This document shows, in pieces, positions 53,834 to 62,945 of a stretch of DNA of 64,000 nt; position 1 is the first letter of the stretch; each line of letters starts with the position of its first letter. The notes under the pieces were generated by a model. That model had not been told where the DNA came from. It saw only the letters and a list, made by a program, of their open reading frames with translations, and did no database searches. Source of the DNA: Paludibacteraceae bacterium (GTDB taxonomy: Bacteria; Bacteroidota; Bacteroidia; Bacteroidales; Paludibacteraceae); contig JAKSLB010000009.1 in NCBI GenBank assembly GCA_024401435.1, positions 37,023-101,022 of the forward strand, written 5' to 3'. The position numbers and the translations under genes are program-made.

Positions 53834-54415
53834 ATGATAAAGAGAGTTTGTGTTTATTGTGCCTCTAGTTCGAAAGTGGCAGAAGAATATAAAAATCAAG
53901 CGTTTCGGTTAGGTCAATTGTTAGCAGAAGCAAAAATTGAAACAAAGTTTGGTTCAGGTAGCGTTGGCTTAATGGGAGAATTGTCAAAGGGCGTACTGAG
54001 TAAAAATGGTACGATTATTGGTGTCATTCCACAATTTATGGTAGATGAAGGATGGGGAAATGCTTTTGTGACTAAACAGATCGTTACCAATTCGATGCAT
54101 GAAAGGAAAAAAACAATGGTGGAGGATATTGATGCGGCAATCGCTTTGCCAGGCGGCTGTGGTACAATGGAGGAGTTGTTGGAAATCATTACGTGGAAAC
54201 AATTAGGTCTTTTCGATAAACCAATCATCATTTTAAATGTAAACCATTATTATGATGATCTCCTTCATATGATGGATAAAATTGTAGCTGAAAATTTTAT
54301 GAGAAACGAACATCTCAAAATGTGGACTGTTGTTGAAAATGCAGAACAGATTCTTCCAACAATTGAATCAATGCCAGCTTGGAGCCAAAATGCTCGCACA
54401 TTTGCTGCAATTTAA
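53834..54415 (+). CDS. LOG family protein (nucleoside 5'-monophosphate phosphoribohydrolase-like)
   Basis: The protein has 193 residues. It begins with VCVYCASSSKVAEEYKNQAF and contains SGSVGLMGELSKGVL, MHERKKTMVEDIDAAIALPGG and the signature PGGCGTMEELLEIITWKQLG. LOG proteins hydrolyse cytokinin riboside monophosphates in plants; bacterial members cleave purine nucleotides to base plus ribose 5-phosphate or remain uncharacterised. The R-K and PGGxGTxxE catalytic residues are intact. The downstream sacsin-like gene starts about 20 bases after the stop. Confidence 0.9.
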   Translation: MIKRVCVYCASSSKVAEEYKNQAFRLGQLLAEAKIETKFGSGSVGLMGELSKGVLSKNGTIIGVIPQFMVDEGWGNAFVTKQIVTNSMHERKKTMVEDIDAAIALPGGCGTMEELLEIITWKQLGLFDKPIIILNVNHYYDDLLHMMDKIVAENFMRNEHLKMWTVVENAEQILPTIESMPAWSQNARTFAAI

Positions 54416-54435
54416 AAACTTATATTTTATATACA

Positions 54436-57087
54436 TTGGAAATAAATAGTGTTTGGTTCGACCAATTACAAAAGAAAAGAAGGGTTTTAGCAGAACAATT
54501 AAAAGATCCTGCTGCTGTCGGTTTGTGGAAATCTGTAATCGATAAATATTCTGATAATGCTCATTTTGTCTATGAACTTTTACAGAATTCTGATGATGCA
54601 GAAGCAACTGAAGTACGTGTCTATATCTCTTCAAATCAAATTGAATATCTCCATAATGGCAGAATCTCTTTTTCCCTTACGGATCCTAAATTAGAAGGTA
54701 AGGAGGAGTCTGCTTCATTAGGTCATATAAATTCGATTACCTCTATTGGATCTAGTACCAAACAGGGTGGTAATAAGATCGGAAAATTTGGTGTGGGTTT
54801 CAAATCTGTATTTAAGTATACCGATAAACCTCATATTGAAGATGATAGTTTTTCTTTTGACCTTGTAGATTATATTGTTCCTGTAAAATCGAATAGAATA
54901 TCTTCTCATCGTTTAAAAGGAGAAACCTCTTTTACTTTTCCTATTTTAAATTTCATTCATAATATACCTGTTATAAAAGATCGTTTTCAAACACTTCATA
55001 ACCCATTATTGTTTCTCGATCATTTATCTAAAATAACTGTTTTTGAGGATGAAAATTTACTGTTTTCTTTTCAAAAAAATCATTTGAATGAATGGTCAAG
55101 TGGTAGTGTTAAATGTCAATTCGTTCAACTTGCTTCTCCTTCTGAAACATCCTATTTCTATTTGTTCTCTACCTTGGTAAATGATAGTAGGTTCTTTTTG
55201 TCATGTGCTCTTTTCGCTCATGAAGATGGTCGCTTGGATACATCTGCTCACGATGAACCTCTATATTGTTTTTTCCCAACAAAAGAAACTTTGGGTCTGA
55301 ATTATATTGTGCATGCTCCTTTTATGTTGACAGATAGCAGAGAAAATGTTAAGATGAATCAGCCTTGGAACGATAAGTTGTTGTATGGTACAGGTTATCT
55401 GCTTTTAAAGGCTATCTATGCTCTTACTCAAAGGAGAACGACTTCCAACGAATATGTTATTGACGATTCTGTTTTCTTGTTGTTCCCGATAAATGCTTTG
55501 GTGGAAAAACATAATATTCCTCATTTGAATATTCATGCCGCTGCTTATATGGATCATTTGGCTGAAATGAGAATTTTCCTTTCTTCCGATCATACTTATG
55601 TAGATGGTGTTCATACGTTATATTCTGTAGATAAGGATCTTCCTAATCTGTTTTTGGAAACGGAACTATATCAAATAATCCCTAATATCATTGCAAGTAA
55701 ATGGTCATTTCTTCATTTGGTTGAAAATGAACGGATTAATAAATCCGATATTGTTAAGTTTTTGGATATGACACGTTCTATCCGTTGCCATGTGGATGTG
55801 TTGACTATTTTGAAAAAAATTTCATCATCTTTGTTACAAGGCAAAACTTTAGACTGGCTAAAGGATTTTTATTCTTATTTGTCAACCAAAAAAACGCTTT
55901 GGAAAGAGAACTTGTCTGTGTTGAAAACACTTCCTTTGTTTTTTTGTGAAGATGGGGTGTGTCGAGCAGCTTATAATAGTGTGAATGATTTGCAACCATC
56001 TATATATCTTACTTCAGGTACAGAACATCATTTCGTGGCTGTTCATCCTACTTTACTGAAATACCCTAAATGTAAAGCTTTCTTTGAATATGTCGGTTTG
56101 CAAGAACCTGGTGTCGTGGCAGAGATTGTTGAAAATATTTTGCCTCTTTATTCTGCTAAAATGATTTCAACGCAGGAAGTGAAACAAATTGCTCGTCATT
56201 TGACAATGTTTTCTGATTATTATAATTCATTGCCATTCTTATCTGAAGAAAGAAAAGCTTTTATTCAGTCAGTAAAAGATGTGCCTTTTTTATTAGTGAA
56301 AGATAATGAGGGTAATTCTTCTCTTCAACCTGTTGAAGGGTGTTTTTTGAACAATTCATTGTTGACTTCCTTTTTGAAAGATGTTAAAGACGCCTATTTT
56401 TTTGAAAATGAATTCGTCATGAATGAAATAATGCCTGAAAAACGGGATGCACTATATGCATTCTTGGCTGCTGCTGGATTACATTTTGGATTGACTGTGA
56501 AGCCCGTTCGACGAGAACCATCTTTATGGATTTCGGAACAACTGAATCTTCGTCCAATATCATTACGACAGATTGATAATGGAGCTCAGGTTATCATAGA
56601 TAAGGCTTTTGTGGGAATGAACGAATTGCTGAATAAAGCTACCAAAGAACGTTCTGCTGCTTTTTTCAAATTGTTGGGTATTGAGGTGAAAAATCAAACT
56701 TCTTTTCTCTTTAGAAAATCCTTAGAAGGAGAATATCGGTATTTTGAAAAAGCAAAAAGAAATCCAACCGAGGAAATCATACGTCAAACGACGGCTATGA
56801 ATACTCTATTTCATGGTAAATGGTTGTATTCTGCATCTGGTGATTTGATTTCTGTTTCGGAAATTACAGAAACAAATCAGTTGGCACCTATTTATGATTT
56901 ATCATATTCAGATCTTTTGATTTTCTTTAATATAAAACGTTCTGACGATTTGAAATCCTTGACACAGGATCAGAGAGAAGCTGTTGAATTCGTTTCTCGA
57001 TATCAATCAAAGGGTATATCTATTCATCAAATGGAAACAATTATTGACCAATATTTAGCCTCTCATTCATCCGATGAAACAAAGTAG
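54436..57087 (+). CDS. Large protein with sacsin-type GHKL ATPase N-terminus
   Basis: The N-terminal ~200 residues contain FVYELLQNSDDAEATEV, which supplies the Bergerat-fold Asn, and GNKIGKFGVGFKSVFKYTDKP, the G-box and lid. These are the features of sacsin/HSP90-like N-terminal ATPase domains. The other ~680 residues are helical and match no family I recognise. There is no in-frame ATG before the domain. I place the start at TTG 54436 (giving MEINSVWFDQLQ), 883 residues; an earlier TTG at 54379 would overlap the LOG gene. It may be a chaperone-like or defence-associated ATPase, but neither is proven. Its end overlaps the start of nth by 14 bases. Confidence 0.82.
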   Translation: MEINSVWFDQLQKKRRVLAEQLKDPAAVGLWKSVIDKYSDNAHFVYELLQNSDDAEATEVRVYISSNQIEYLHNGRISFSLTDPKLEGKEESASLGHINSITSIGSSTKQGGNKIGKFGVGFKSVFKYTDKPHIEDDSFSFDLVDYIVPVKSNRISSHRLKGETSFTFPILNFIHNIPVIKDRFQTLHNPLLFLDHLSKITVFEDENLLFSFQKNHLNEWSSGSVKCQFVQLASPSETSYFYLFSTLVNDSRFFLSCALFAHEDGRLDTSAHDEPLYCFFPTKETLGLNYIVHAPFMLTDSRENVKMNQPWNDKLLYGTGYLLLKAIYALTQRRTTSNEYVIDDSVFLLFPINALVEKHNIPHLNIHAAAYMDHLAEMRIFLSSDHTYVDGVHTLYSVDKDLPNLFLETELYQIIPNIIASKWSFLHLVENERINKSDIVKFLDMTRSIRCHVDVLTILKKISSSLLQGKTLDWLKDFYSYLSTKKTLWKENLSVLKTLPLFFCEDGVCRAAYNSVNDLQPSIYLTSGTEHHFVAVHPTLLKYPKCKAFFEYVGLQEPGVVAEIVENILPLYSAKMISTQEVKQIARHLTMFSDYYNSLPFLSEERKAFIQSVKDVPFLLVKDNEGNSSLQPVEGCFLNNSLLTSFLKDVKDAYFFENEFVMNEIMPEKRDALYAFLAAAGLHFGLTVKPVRREPSLWISEQLNLRPISLRQIDNGAQVIIDKAFVGMNELLNKATKERSAAFFKLLGIEVKNQTSFLFRKSLEGEYRYFEKAKRNPTEEIIRQTTAMNTLFHGKWLYSASGDLISVSEITETNQLAPIYDLSYSDLLIFFNIKRSDDLKSLTQDQREAVEFVSRYQSKGISIHQMETIIDQYLASHSSDETK

Positions 57088-57742
57088 AGAAGAACGATGT
57101 ACGTATATCATTGAATTGTTGGAAAAGGAATATCCAATAGCTCCTTGTCCCTTAATCTATACGTCACCTTTCCAATTGCTGATTGCTACTATTTTGGCAG
57201 CTCGCACTCGTGATGATTGTGTGAATGCAATTGCTCCTCAGTTATTCAATCTATATCCTGATGCCAAAGCGATGGCTAAAGCATCACCCGATCATCTTTT
57301 TAAGATAATAAAAGATGTTACCTATCCTGATGCTAAAACAGATTATCTTATAAAAACATCGTCGTTGATTGATGAAAAATATAATGGAATTGTTCCCTCG
57401 GATTTTATGACATTACAATCCTTTCCTGGTGTGGGAAGGAAAACGGCAAATATGATATGTGTTGAGGCTTTTGGCATTCCTGCTTTTCCTGTTGATACAC
57501 ATATACAACGAATCTCTTACCGCCTTGGATTGACGAATTCAAATGATGTATTACATACAGAAAAACTTTTATGCCAATTCATTCCAAAAGAAGCGTGGAA
57601 GGATACCTATCGTCGGATGATTCTACATGGGAAAAACTGTTGCTCTGTTATACAACCGAAATGTGAAAAATGTTGTATTCGTCAGTACTGCGAGACTTTG
57701 AATCCATCACAAAAGGAACAACAATATTTTTTGAATTTTTAG
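57074..57742 (+). CDS. nth: Endonuclease III
   Basis: The protein has 222 residues. The HhH-GPD core has LQSFPGVGRKTANMICVEAF (catalytic Lys in GRKTAN) and FPVDTHIQRISYRLGL (catalytic Asp in VDTH). The iron-sulfur cluster motif CX6CX2CX5C closes the protein (CSVIQPKCEKCCIRQYC region). It removes oxidised pyrimidines and cleaves abasic sites in base-excision repair. The ATG at 57074 lies inside the end of the sacsin-like gene, a 14-base overlap that implies co-translation. Confidence 0.96.
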   Translation: MKQSREERCTYIIELLEKEYPIAPCPLIYTSPFQLLIATILAARTRDDCVNAIAPQLFNLYPDAKAMAKASPDHLFKIIKDVTYPDAKTDYLIKTSSLIDEKYNGIVPSDFMTLQSFPGVGRKTANMICVEAFGIPAFPVDTHIQRISYRLGLTNSNDVLHTEKLLCQFIPKEAWKDTYRRMILHGKNCCSVIQPKCEKCCIRQYCETLNPSQKEQQYFLNF

Positions 57743-57760
57743 GCTTTTATTATATCTTTG
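57731..57760 (+). promoter_or_regulatory. Bacteroidota-type promoter of ribD
   Basis: TTG at 57731-57733, a 19-base spacer, and TATCTTTG at 57753-57760 match the consensus exactly. The ribD ATG is 20 bases downstream, too short a leader for an FMN riboswitch. The -33 element overlaps the end of nth. Confidence 0.72.
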
Positions 57761-57779
57761 AATTTTCATTCATTATTAT

Positions 57780-58847
57780 ATGACAGAAGAAGAGTATATG
57801 CGTAGATGTCTGCAATTGGCAGAAATGGGGTTTGGAGAGGTTTCTCCTAATCCGATGGTGGGTGCTGTCATTGTGTGTGAAGATAGAATCATAGGAGAGG
57901 GGTATCATATGAAATATGGAGGACCTCATGCTGAAGTGAATGCAATCGCTTCTGTTTCAGATGTTTCTCTTCTAAAAAAATCAACAATGTATGTCAGTTT
58001 GGAGCCTTGTTGCCATTATGGTAAAACACCACCTTGTGCAGATTTAATCATTGAAAAAGGTATTCCTAATGTTGTGATTTGTAATCGAGATCCTTTCCCT
58101 GCTGTTGATGGAAAGGGAATTGAAAAGTTACAAGCGGCTGGCGTTAATGTAAGTTATGGTCTTTTAAACGAACAAGGGAGATGGTTAAATCGACGTTTTT
58201 TCACCTATCACGAGTCTAAACGTCCCTATGTTTTTTTGAAATGGGCAATGACTCACGATGGCTATATTGATCGTTTAAGAAAAGATGCATCTGAGTCACC
58301 TCTTCGTATTTCTACCAATGAATCTCTGATTGAGATGCATAAGTTCCGAGCTGGTGAGTCTGCAATACTGGTTGGAACGAATACAGCATTGATGGATAAT
58401 CCTTCGTTAACGGTTCGTTATGTACAAGGAAAACAACCTATAAGAATACTTTTGGATAGAGAATTAAAGGTTTCTCAGAATGCAAAATTGTACGATCGTT
58501 CGTGTATGACTTATGTGATAACAAAACAAAAACCCACGAATACGTATCCAAATATAGAATATTTGGAATGTGAATTTTTTGGTGATGGTAGGGTGAATTT
58601 AGATTCGTTATTAACTGTGTTGTATGAAAAAGGCATAGAATCTTTGATCGTAGAGGGTGGTAGATTATTTCATCAGTCATTTATTGATGCAAATCTTTGG
58701 GATGAAGTTCGAATCGAGTGCAATCATTCATTGGTCGTTGGAAACGGTGTGAAAGCACCTTCCTTTCATACGGAAAACCCTAATGTTCAAAAATATCATT
58801 ATCAGGTTATCGGTGATAATGACATTTCTTTTTATCGAAGATGTTGA
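57780..58847 (+). CDS. ribD: Bifunctional riboflavin biosynthesis deaminase/reductase RibD
   Basis: The protein has 355 residues. The N-terminal deaminase (1-145) shows NPMVGAVIVCEDRIIGEGYH and the zinc ligands in GGPHAEVNA and EPCCHYGKTPPC. The C-terminal reductase (150-355) has PYVFLKWAMTHDGYID and LIVEGGRLFHQSFI. It carries out the deamination and NADPH-dependent side-chain reduction of the pyrimidine intermediate in riboflavin synthesis. No other rib genes are adjacent. It heads a forward series with cls, the SufT-like gene and lpxH. Confidence 0.96.
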   Translation: MTEEEYMRRCLQLAEMGFGEVSPNPMVGAVIVCEDRIIGEGYHMKYGGPHAEVNAIASVSDVSLLKKSTMYVSLEPCCHYGKTPPCADLIIEKGIPNVVICNRDPFPAVDGKGIEKLQAAGVNVSYGLLNEQGRWLNRRFFTYHESKRPYVFLKWAMTHDGYIDRLRKDASESPLRISTNESLIEMHKFRAGESAILVGTNTALMDNPSLTVRYVQGKQPIRILLDRELKVSQNAKLYDRSCMTYVITKQKPTNTYPNIEYLECEFFGDGRVNLDSLLTVLYEKGIESLIVEGGRLFHQSFIDANLWDEVRIECNHSLVVGNGVKAPSFHTENPNVQKYHYQVIGDNDISFYRRC

Positions 58848-58865
58848 ATTAACAAAGTATAGTAG

Positions 58866-60287
58866 ATGATTTGGGAGATTGCATATATTGTGTTGTTTGT
58901 GGTATACGTTTATACCATATTAACTACAATACTCTTTTTGGTGATGGAAAACAGAAATCCGGTGAAATCTATTGCATGGATTTTTGTCCTTTTGTTTATT
59001 CCTGTTCTTGGCTTTATTTGCTATTTCCTTGTCGGAAAAAAGTTTAGAAAAAAACGGATTATTTCTAAACGAAGTTTTCGTTTGTTAAAAACATATGAAG
59101 CAACAGCGAATCGGGATTTGTCGGATTTGCCATTAAATGAACGACAGTTGGCAATTGCTAATTTGGCTGTTGGCAATAGTGATTCTCCGATTTTTGAAAA
59201 CAATTCTATTTCTATATATACCAATGCTTCAAAATTGTATGAAAGCATTTTTGAGGATATTAAGAATGCTAAACATCATATTAATTTAGAGTATTATATT
59301 TTCATACCTGATACTTTAGGAAGAAGAATGATGGAAGCCTTAAAAGAAAAGGCGAGAGAAGGCGTGAAAGTACGTGTGATTATTGATGATGTGGGTAGTT
59401 GGCGTTTCAAGAAACGTCATATTAAGGAAATGAGAGATGCGGGAATTGAGGTGGAAAACTTCTTGGAAGTTCGTTTGCCATATATTAGTAGCCACGTTAA
59501 TTATCGTAATCACCGTAAAATAGCTGTTATAGATGGTTTGATTGCATACACGGGAGGCATAAATATTGCAGATCGTTATATCGATGGTTTGGATTGGGGA
59601 ACATGGCGAGATACACATGTGCGTTTGGAAGGTAGTGTTGTCCTCGGCTTGCAAAAAACATTCTTTGAGGACTGGTATTTCGTAAAGCAATCTTTGATTG
59701 AAGATCAAGAGTACTATCCTCAACCACTTAAAAAAGGAAATGTTTTCATGCAAACTGTGATAAGTGGACCTGATATGCAGTGGGAATCTATTATGCAAAT
59801 TTATGTGTTGGCATTCTCGTTGGCAAGAAAGAGGATTTATATTCAAACGCCCTATTTTATTCCGCCAGAAAGTTTAATAACAGTATTGCAAAATGCCGCT
59901 TTATCAGGTGTTGACGTACGTCTTATTTTACCAAGAAAGTCTGATGCCACCGTTACATTGTACAGCTCATACTCTTTCTTAGATCAGATGTTTAAGGCAG
60001 GAATAAAAGTGTACTTTTATCAACCGGGCTTCTTGCATAGTAAGATCACGATTGTTGATGACGATATATCTTTTGTCGGTAGTGCTAATATGGATTTTAG
60101 AAGTTTCGAACAGAACTTCGAATTGAATACGATCGTGTATGATAAAGATGTGACGGGAGAATTAATTTCTATCTATGAGGAGGATTTGAACAATTCGGTG
60201 GAAGTAGAGGAGAGATATTGGAAAGTAAGATCTCTTAAAAATAGAATCAAAGAATCATTGGCAAGACTGTTTAGTCCTTTGCTGTGA
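58866..60287 (+). CDS. cls: Cardiolipin synthase
   Basis: The protein has 473 residues: two N-terminal membrane helices (about 3-24 and 36-57) and two phospholipase-D domains. The HxKxxxxD motifs are HRKIAVIDG (about residue 219) and HSKITIVDD (about residue 394), each followed by the Gly-rich GGIN / GSANMD strand. It condenses two phosphatidylglycerol molecules into cardiolipin plus glycerol at the inner membrane. It begins 18 bases after ribD. Confidence 0.94.
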   Translation: MIWEIAYIVLFVVYVYTILTTILFLVMENRNPVKSIAWIFVLLFIPVLGFICYFLVGKKFRKKRIISKRSFRLLKTYEATANRDLSDLPLNERQLAIANLAVGNSDSPIFENNSISIYTNASKLYESIFEDIKNAKHHINLEYYIFIPDTLGRRMMEALKEKAREGVKVRVIIDDVGSWRFKKRHIKEMRDAGIEVENFLEVRLPYISSHVNYRNHRKIAVIDGLIAYTGGINIADRYIDGLDWGTWRDTHVRLEGSVVLGLQKTFFEDWYFVKQSLIEDQEYYPQPLKKGNVFMQTVISGPDMQWESIMQIYVLAFSLARKRIYIQTPYFIPPESLITVLQNAALSGVDVRLILPRKSDATVTLYSSYSFLDQMFKAGIKVYFYQPGFLHSKITIVDDDISFVGSANMDFRSFEQNFELNTIVYDKDVTGELISIYEEDLNNSVEVEERYWKVRSLKNRIKESLARLFSPLL

Positions 60288-60324
60288 TGATGAAATATGA
60301 AATTCTAAAATGATGAAATATGAA
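60288..60324 (+). repeat. Short direct repeat before the SufT-like gene
   Basis: The 14-mer TGATGAAATATGAA occurs at 60288-60301 and again at 60311-60324. The second copy contains the ATG of the SufT-like gene. It is probably a local duplication of the start region; the first copy does not open a useful frame. Confidence 0.6.
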
Positions 60325-60634
60325 TGAATTTTTAGAGTTGGAAGAAAAAATAGTATCCGTTTTAAAAACAGTATATGATCCGGAAATACCCGTTGACATA
60401 TATGAATTAGGACTTGTCTATAATATAGATGTGAATGATAATGGTATAGTGAACATTGATATGACATTGACGGCACCTAATTGTCCAGCAGGAGAGTTTA
60501 TAATTGAAGATGTAAAGCAAAAGGTTGAGGGAATAGAAGGTGTAAAAGCTGCCATCATAAATTTGGTGTTTGAACCAGAATGGACAAAAGATCGTATGTC
60601 GGAAGAAGCAATGTTGGAGTTGGGTATGTTGTAA
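60320..60634 (+). CDS. SufT/MIP18-like iron-sulfur assembly factor (DUF59)
   Basis: The protein has 104 residues and is a single MIP18/DUF59 domain. It contains VYDPEIPVDIYELGLVYNID and LTAPNCPAGEFIIEDV, including the conserved Cys of the T-x-P-x-C-P motif. Such proteins help deliver iron-sulfur clusters to client enzymes (SufT, MIP18, ApbC partner). No suf genes lie alongside. It is followed by lpxH after three bases. Confidence 0.9.
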   Translation: MNEFLELEEKIVSVLKTVYDPEIPVDIYELGLVYNIDVNDNGIVNIDMTLTAPNCPAGEFIIEDVKQKVEGIEGVKAAIINLVFEPEWTKDRMSEEAMLELGML

Positions 60635-60637
60635 AAG

Positions 60638-61414
60638 ATGAATGATTCAGAAAATAAAATAGTATATTTTGCATCAGATGCTCATTTGGGACTTGATATT
60701 CATGAAAAACCGATTGAGTCTGAAAAGAGATTAGTTCGATGGCTTAATGAAATTAAGCCTACAGCCAAGGCTTTGTATTTAGTTGGGGATATGTTCGACT
60801 ATTGGTTCGAGTACAAGGATGTCGTGCCGAAAGGATATGTGCGATTTATTGGAAAGTTGGCTGAATTCGTTGATGACGGAATCCCTGTTTATATGTTTAC
60901 TGGTAATCATGACACATGGATGTTTGACTATTTTGAAAAAGAAGTCGGTGCTGTGATATATACAGATAGCATTGAAATTGAATTGGATGGTAAGAAATTT
61001 TATATTGCTCATGGTGATGGGTTGGGAGATCCAAGTAAATCCTTCCGATTTATGCGAAAATTCTTTAGAAATAAATTTTGCCAACAATTATATAAGTTGA
61101 TTCATCCGGGATTGACAATGCCATTTGGTTATGCTTGGTCTCGTCATAATAGGAAAAAGAAACTGGGGACTCCTGGAGAACAATATTTAGGAGAAGAAAA
61201 AGAATTTTTAGTCCAGTTTGCTAAAAAATATTCTCAGTCTCATGATGATATCGAGTATTATATTTTTGGTCATCGTCATATAATGCTTGATCTGAAATTT
61301 TGTGATAATAAAAGAATTATGATTTTAGGTGATTGGATTACAAATTTCAGTTATGCTTCGTGGAATGGGACAGAACTTTCTTTGAAGAAATACATTGAAG
61401 ATTCATGTAAATAG
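60638..61414 (+). CDS. lpxH: UDP-2,3-diacylglucosamine diphosphatase
   Basis: The protein has 258 residues, a calcineurin-like phosphoesterase. The metal ligands are visible in SDAHLG (DxH), VGDMFDYWFEYK (GDxFD), TGNHDTWMFDYF (GNHD), HGDG and FGHRHIM. The WFEYKDVVPKGYVR and SRHNRKK segments are typical of LpxH. It hydrolyses UDP-2,3-diacylglucosamine to lipid X in lipid A synthesis at the inner face of the inner membrane. The gene ends the forward series that begins with ribD. About 270 bases without a gene or recognisable promoter follow. Confidence 0.93.
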   Translation: MNDSENKIVYFASDAHLGLDIHEKPIESEKRLVRWLNEIKPTAKALYLVGDMFDYWFEYKDVVPKGYVRFIGKLAEFVDDGIPVYMFTGNHDTWMFDYFEKEVGAVIYTDSIEIELDGKKFYIAHGDGLGDPSKSFRFMRKFFRNKFCQQLYKLIHPGLTMPFGYAWSRHNRKKKLGTPGEQYLGEEKEFLVQFAKKYSQSHDDIEYYIFGHRHIMLDLKFCDNKRIMILGDWITNFSYASWNGTELSLKKYIEDSCK

Positions 61415-61684
61415 GTCTTATCTTGACAACTAACTTGTGTTGATGGATTTATGAGTTTGTGCTTTTCTTTGTAAATTTTTTGATAGGTGATTGATTATTA
61501 GCATTTTTGACGAGTATAATTGCGTTTCGTATAATAATATTCACAAAAAAGTTCTAAAATGAGTTAATTTTTTTTGGAATTGATAAATCTTTTATTTATT
61601 ATTGCATTAATTGTTATAAAATGGTTTTTTCGGATTGCACCGAATTTTTATGACTTAGAATAATAATATTTAATATATAAAGAT

Positions 61685-62695
61685 ATGAGAAAGGTAAGTT
61701 TATTCATTGCTTCTTTGCTTTGTGCAGGATTGATGAGCAGTTGTAACGGCAATCAGGGCGAGGATAATAATAAAAAGGGTTGTTGTCTCGTTCCTAAGTT
61801 AACAAGTATGAAATGTGAGTTCGTTCCAGATGGTGGTGAAGCTATCATTTATGGTAAGAATCTTACAGGTGCAGAAATCACCTTCCCAGGCGATTTAGTT
61901 GCAGAGATCGTAGCTCAAAACGATACGATGGTTAAGGTGATCGTTCCAGAAGGTACAAAAGAAGGTCGTATTAAGGTGAAATCAGCCAATGGACATTCAT
62001 TGTCAAAATTCTTCTTCCGTGATGGACGTAATATCATCGTTAATTTTGATAAATATTTAGCTACATGGGGTGGCTATAGTCCAATGGAGGAAGATGGTAC
62101 TTTGATTACAGGTACATTGGAAATGGGCGATTCAATTACTCCTTTCCCTAATAATGCAAAATTACCTGAACCATGCAGTGGTAATTATGGATTCCTTTAT
62201 GGTAAATATTCTAATGCTTGGTCGATGAATCAATCAGTATGGATTCAATATGTTGCTAATCCTGTTGAAGGTGGTCGTGGACCTATCTCTGTTGCAGGAA
62301 AAGTATTTGAGAAATATGATTTGGAAGAGTTGGCTTTGAGATTTGAAGTTTATGTTCCTCAAGAGGTTGCTTATAAAGGAATCAGAACTGAAATATTCTT
62401 TGGTCCAATTAACGCAGCTGATAAACATGGTCGTGACTACTCTCCAATTTACTTCTGGAAACCTTATGAGAATACTTCAGATGGTTTCTATACAGATGCA
62501 TGGACTACTGTTACAATTCCATTGACAGAGTTCTGTCACAATACTTCAAGTGATGAACCAGTTGCTGGTTATGATTACAAAAATAGTTTGAAACAAGCTA
62601 CAAACTTTAGTTTCCTTTTGTTCGGACAACCTGAAGGTGAACCACAAATCTTTATGTGTGTTGATAACTTCCGTATTGTTCCGGTTGAGAAATAA
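61685..62695 (+). CDS. Surface glycan-binding lipoprotein (SGBP-B-like)
   Basis: The protein has 336 residues. A lipoprotein signal (MRKVSLFIASLLCAGLMSSC) has its lipid-modified Cys at residue 20. An IPT/TIG-like Ig domain follows (about 40-115, with GGEAIIYGKNLTGAEITFPG). The C-terminal ~220 residues resemble the glycan-binding domain of SGBP-B-type proteins in polysaccharide-utilisation loci, with many exposed Trp/Tyr residues and a closing FMCVDNFRIVPV. It would bind polysaccharide at the outer surface. No SusC/D, hydrolase or regulator genes are adjacent, so it is an orphan here. A strong terminator follows. Confidence 0.82.
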   Translation: MRKVSLFIASLLCAGLMSSCNGNQGEDNNKKGCCLVPKLTSMKCEFVPDGGEAIIYGKNLTGAEITFPGDLVAEIVAQNDTMVKVIVPEGTKEGRIKVKSANGHSLSKFFFRDGRNIIVNFDKYLATWGGYSPMEEDGTLITGTLEMGDSITPFPNNAKLPEPCSGNYGFLYGKYSNAWSMNQSVWIQYVANPVEGGRGPISVAGKVFEKYDLEELALRFEVYVPQEVAYKGIRTEIFFGPINAADKHGRDYSPIYFWKPYENTSDGFYTDAWTTVTIPLTEFCHNTSSDEPVAGYDYKNSLKQATNFSFLLFGQPEGEPQIFMCVDNFRIVPVEK

Positions 62696-62714
62696 CAGTT
62701 TGCAACTGCAATAT

Positions 62715-62744
62715 AAAAGGAGTGGATTTTCCACTCCTTTTTTT
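62715..62744 (+). terminator. Rho-independent terminator after the glycan-binding lipoprotein gene
   Basis: An 11-bp perfect stem (AAAAGGAGTGG at 62715-62725 with CCACTCCTTTT at 62731-62741) and a five-base loop are followed by more T residues. It isolates the upstream gene from the SUMF1-fold lipoprotein gene. Confidence 0.9.
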
Positions 62745-62816
62745 GTTGATGTGAGTTCAATAATCAAATAAAATTATTAATAATGGGTACGATTCTCCAA
62801 ATCGGACGATTGTTAT

Positions 62817-62824
62817 TATATTTG
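62817..62824 (+). promoter_or_regulatory. -7 box of the SUMF1-fold lipoprotein gene
   Basis: TATATTTG matches TAnnTTTG, 33 bases before the ATG at 62858. The -33 region has no clear TTG. The box lies upstream of the duplicated segment, so the second gene copy does not carry it. Confidence 0.5.
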
Positions 62825-62845
62825 CAAAAAAGCATAGAAACAAAT

Positions 62846-62945
62846 ACAACGATACATATGAAGAAAATATTATTTGCAATCGCCACACTGCTGTTGTTGG
62901 CAAATTGCACAGGCGGACAAGGAGGGAACGAAACGGATGCCGAAT
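62846..62945 (+). repeat. Left copy of a 100-base perfect direct repeat
   Basis: Bases 62846-62945 are identical to 63901-64000, base for base to the end of the window. The unit starts 12 bases before the ATG and covers the first 29 codons of the lipoprotein gene; the offset is 1055 bases. Immediately upstream of the repeat the two flanks differ. Confidence 0.97.

Noticed and set aside
61415-61684. Possible RNA gene or promoter in the 270-base gap before the glycan-binding lipoprotein gene
   Set aside because: I could not find a TTG-N19-21-TAnnTTTG promoter, a tRNA-like TTCGA arm or a stable hairpin there.
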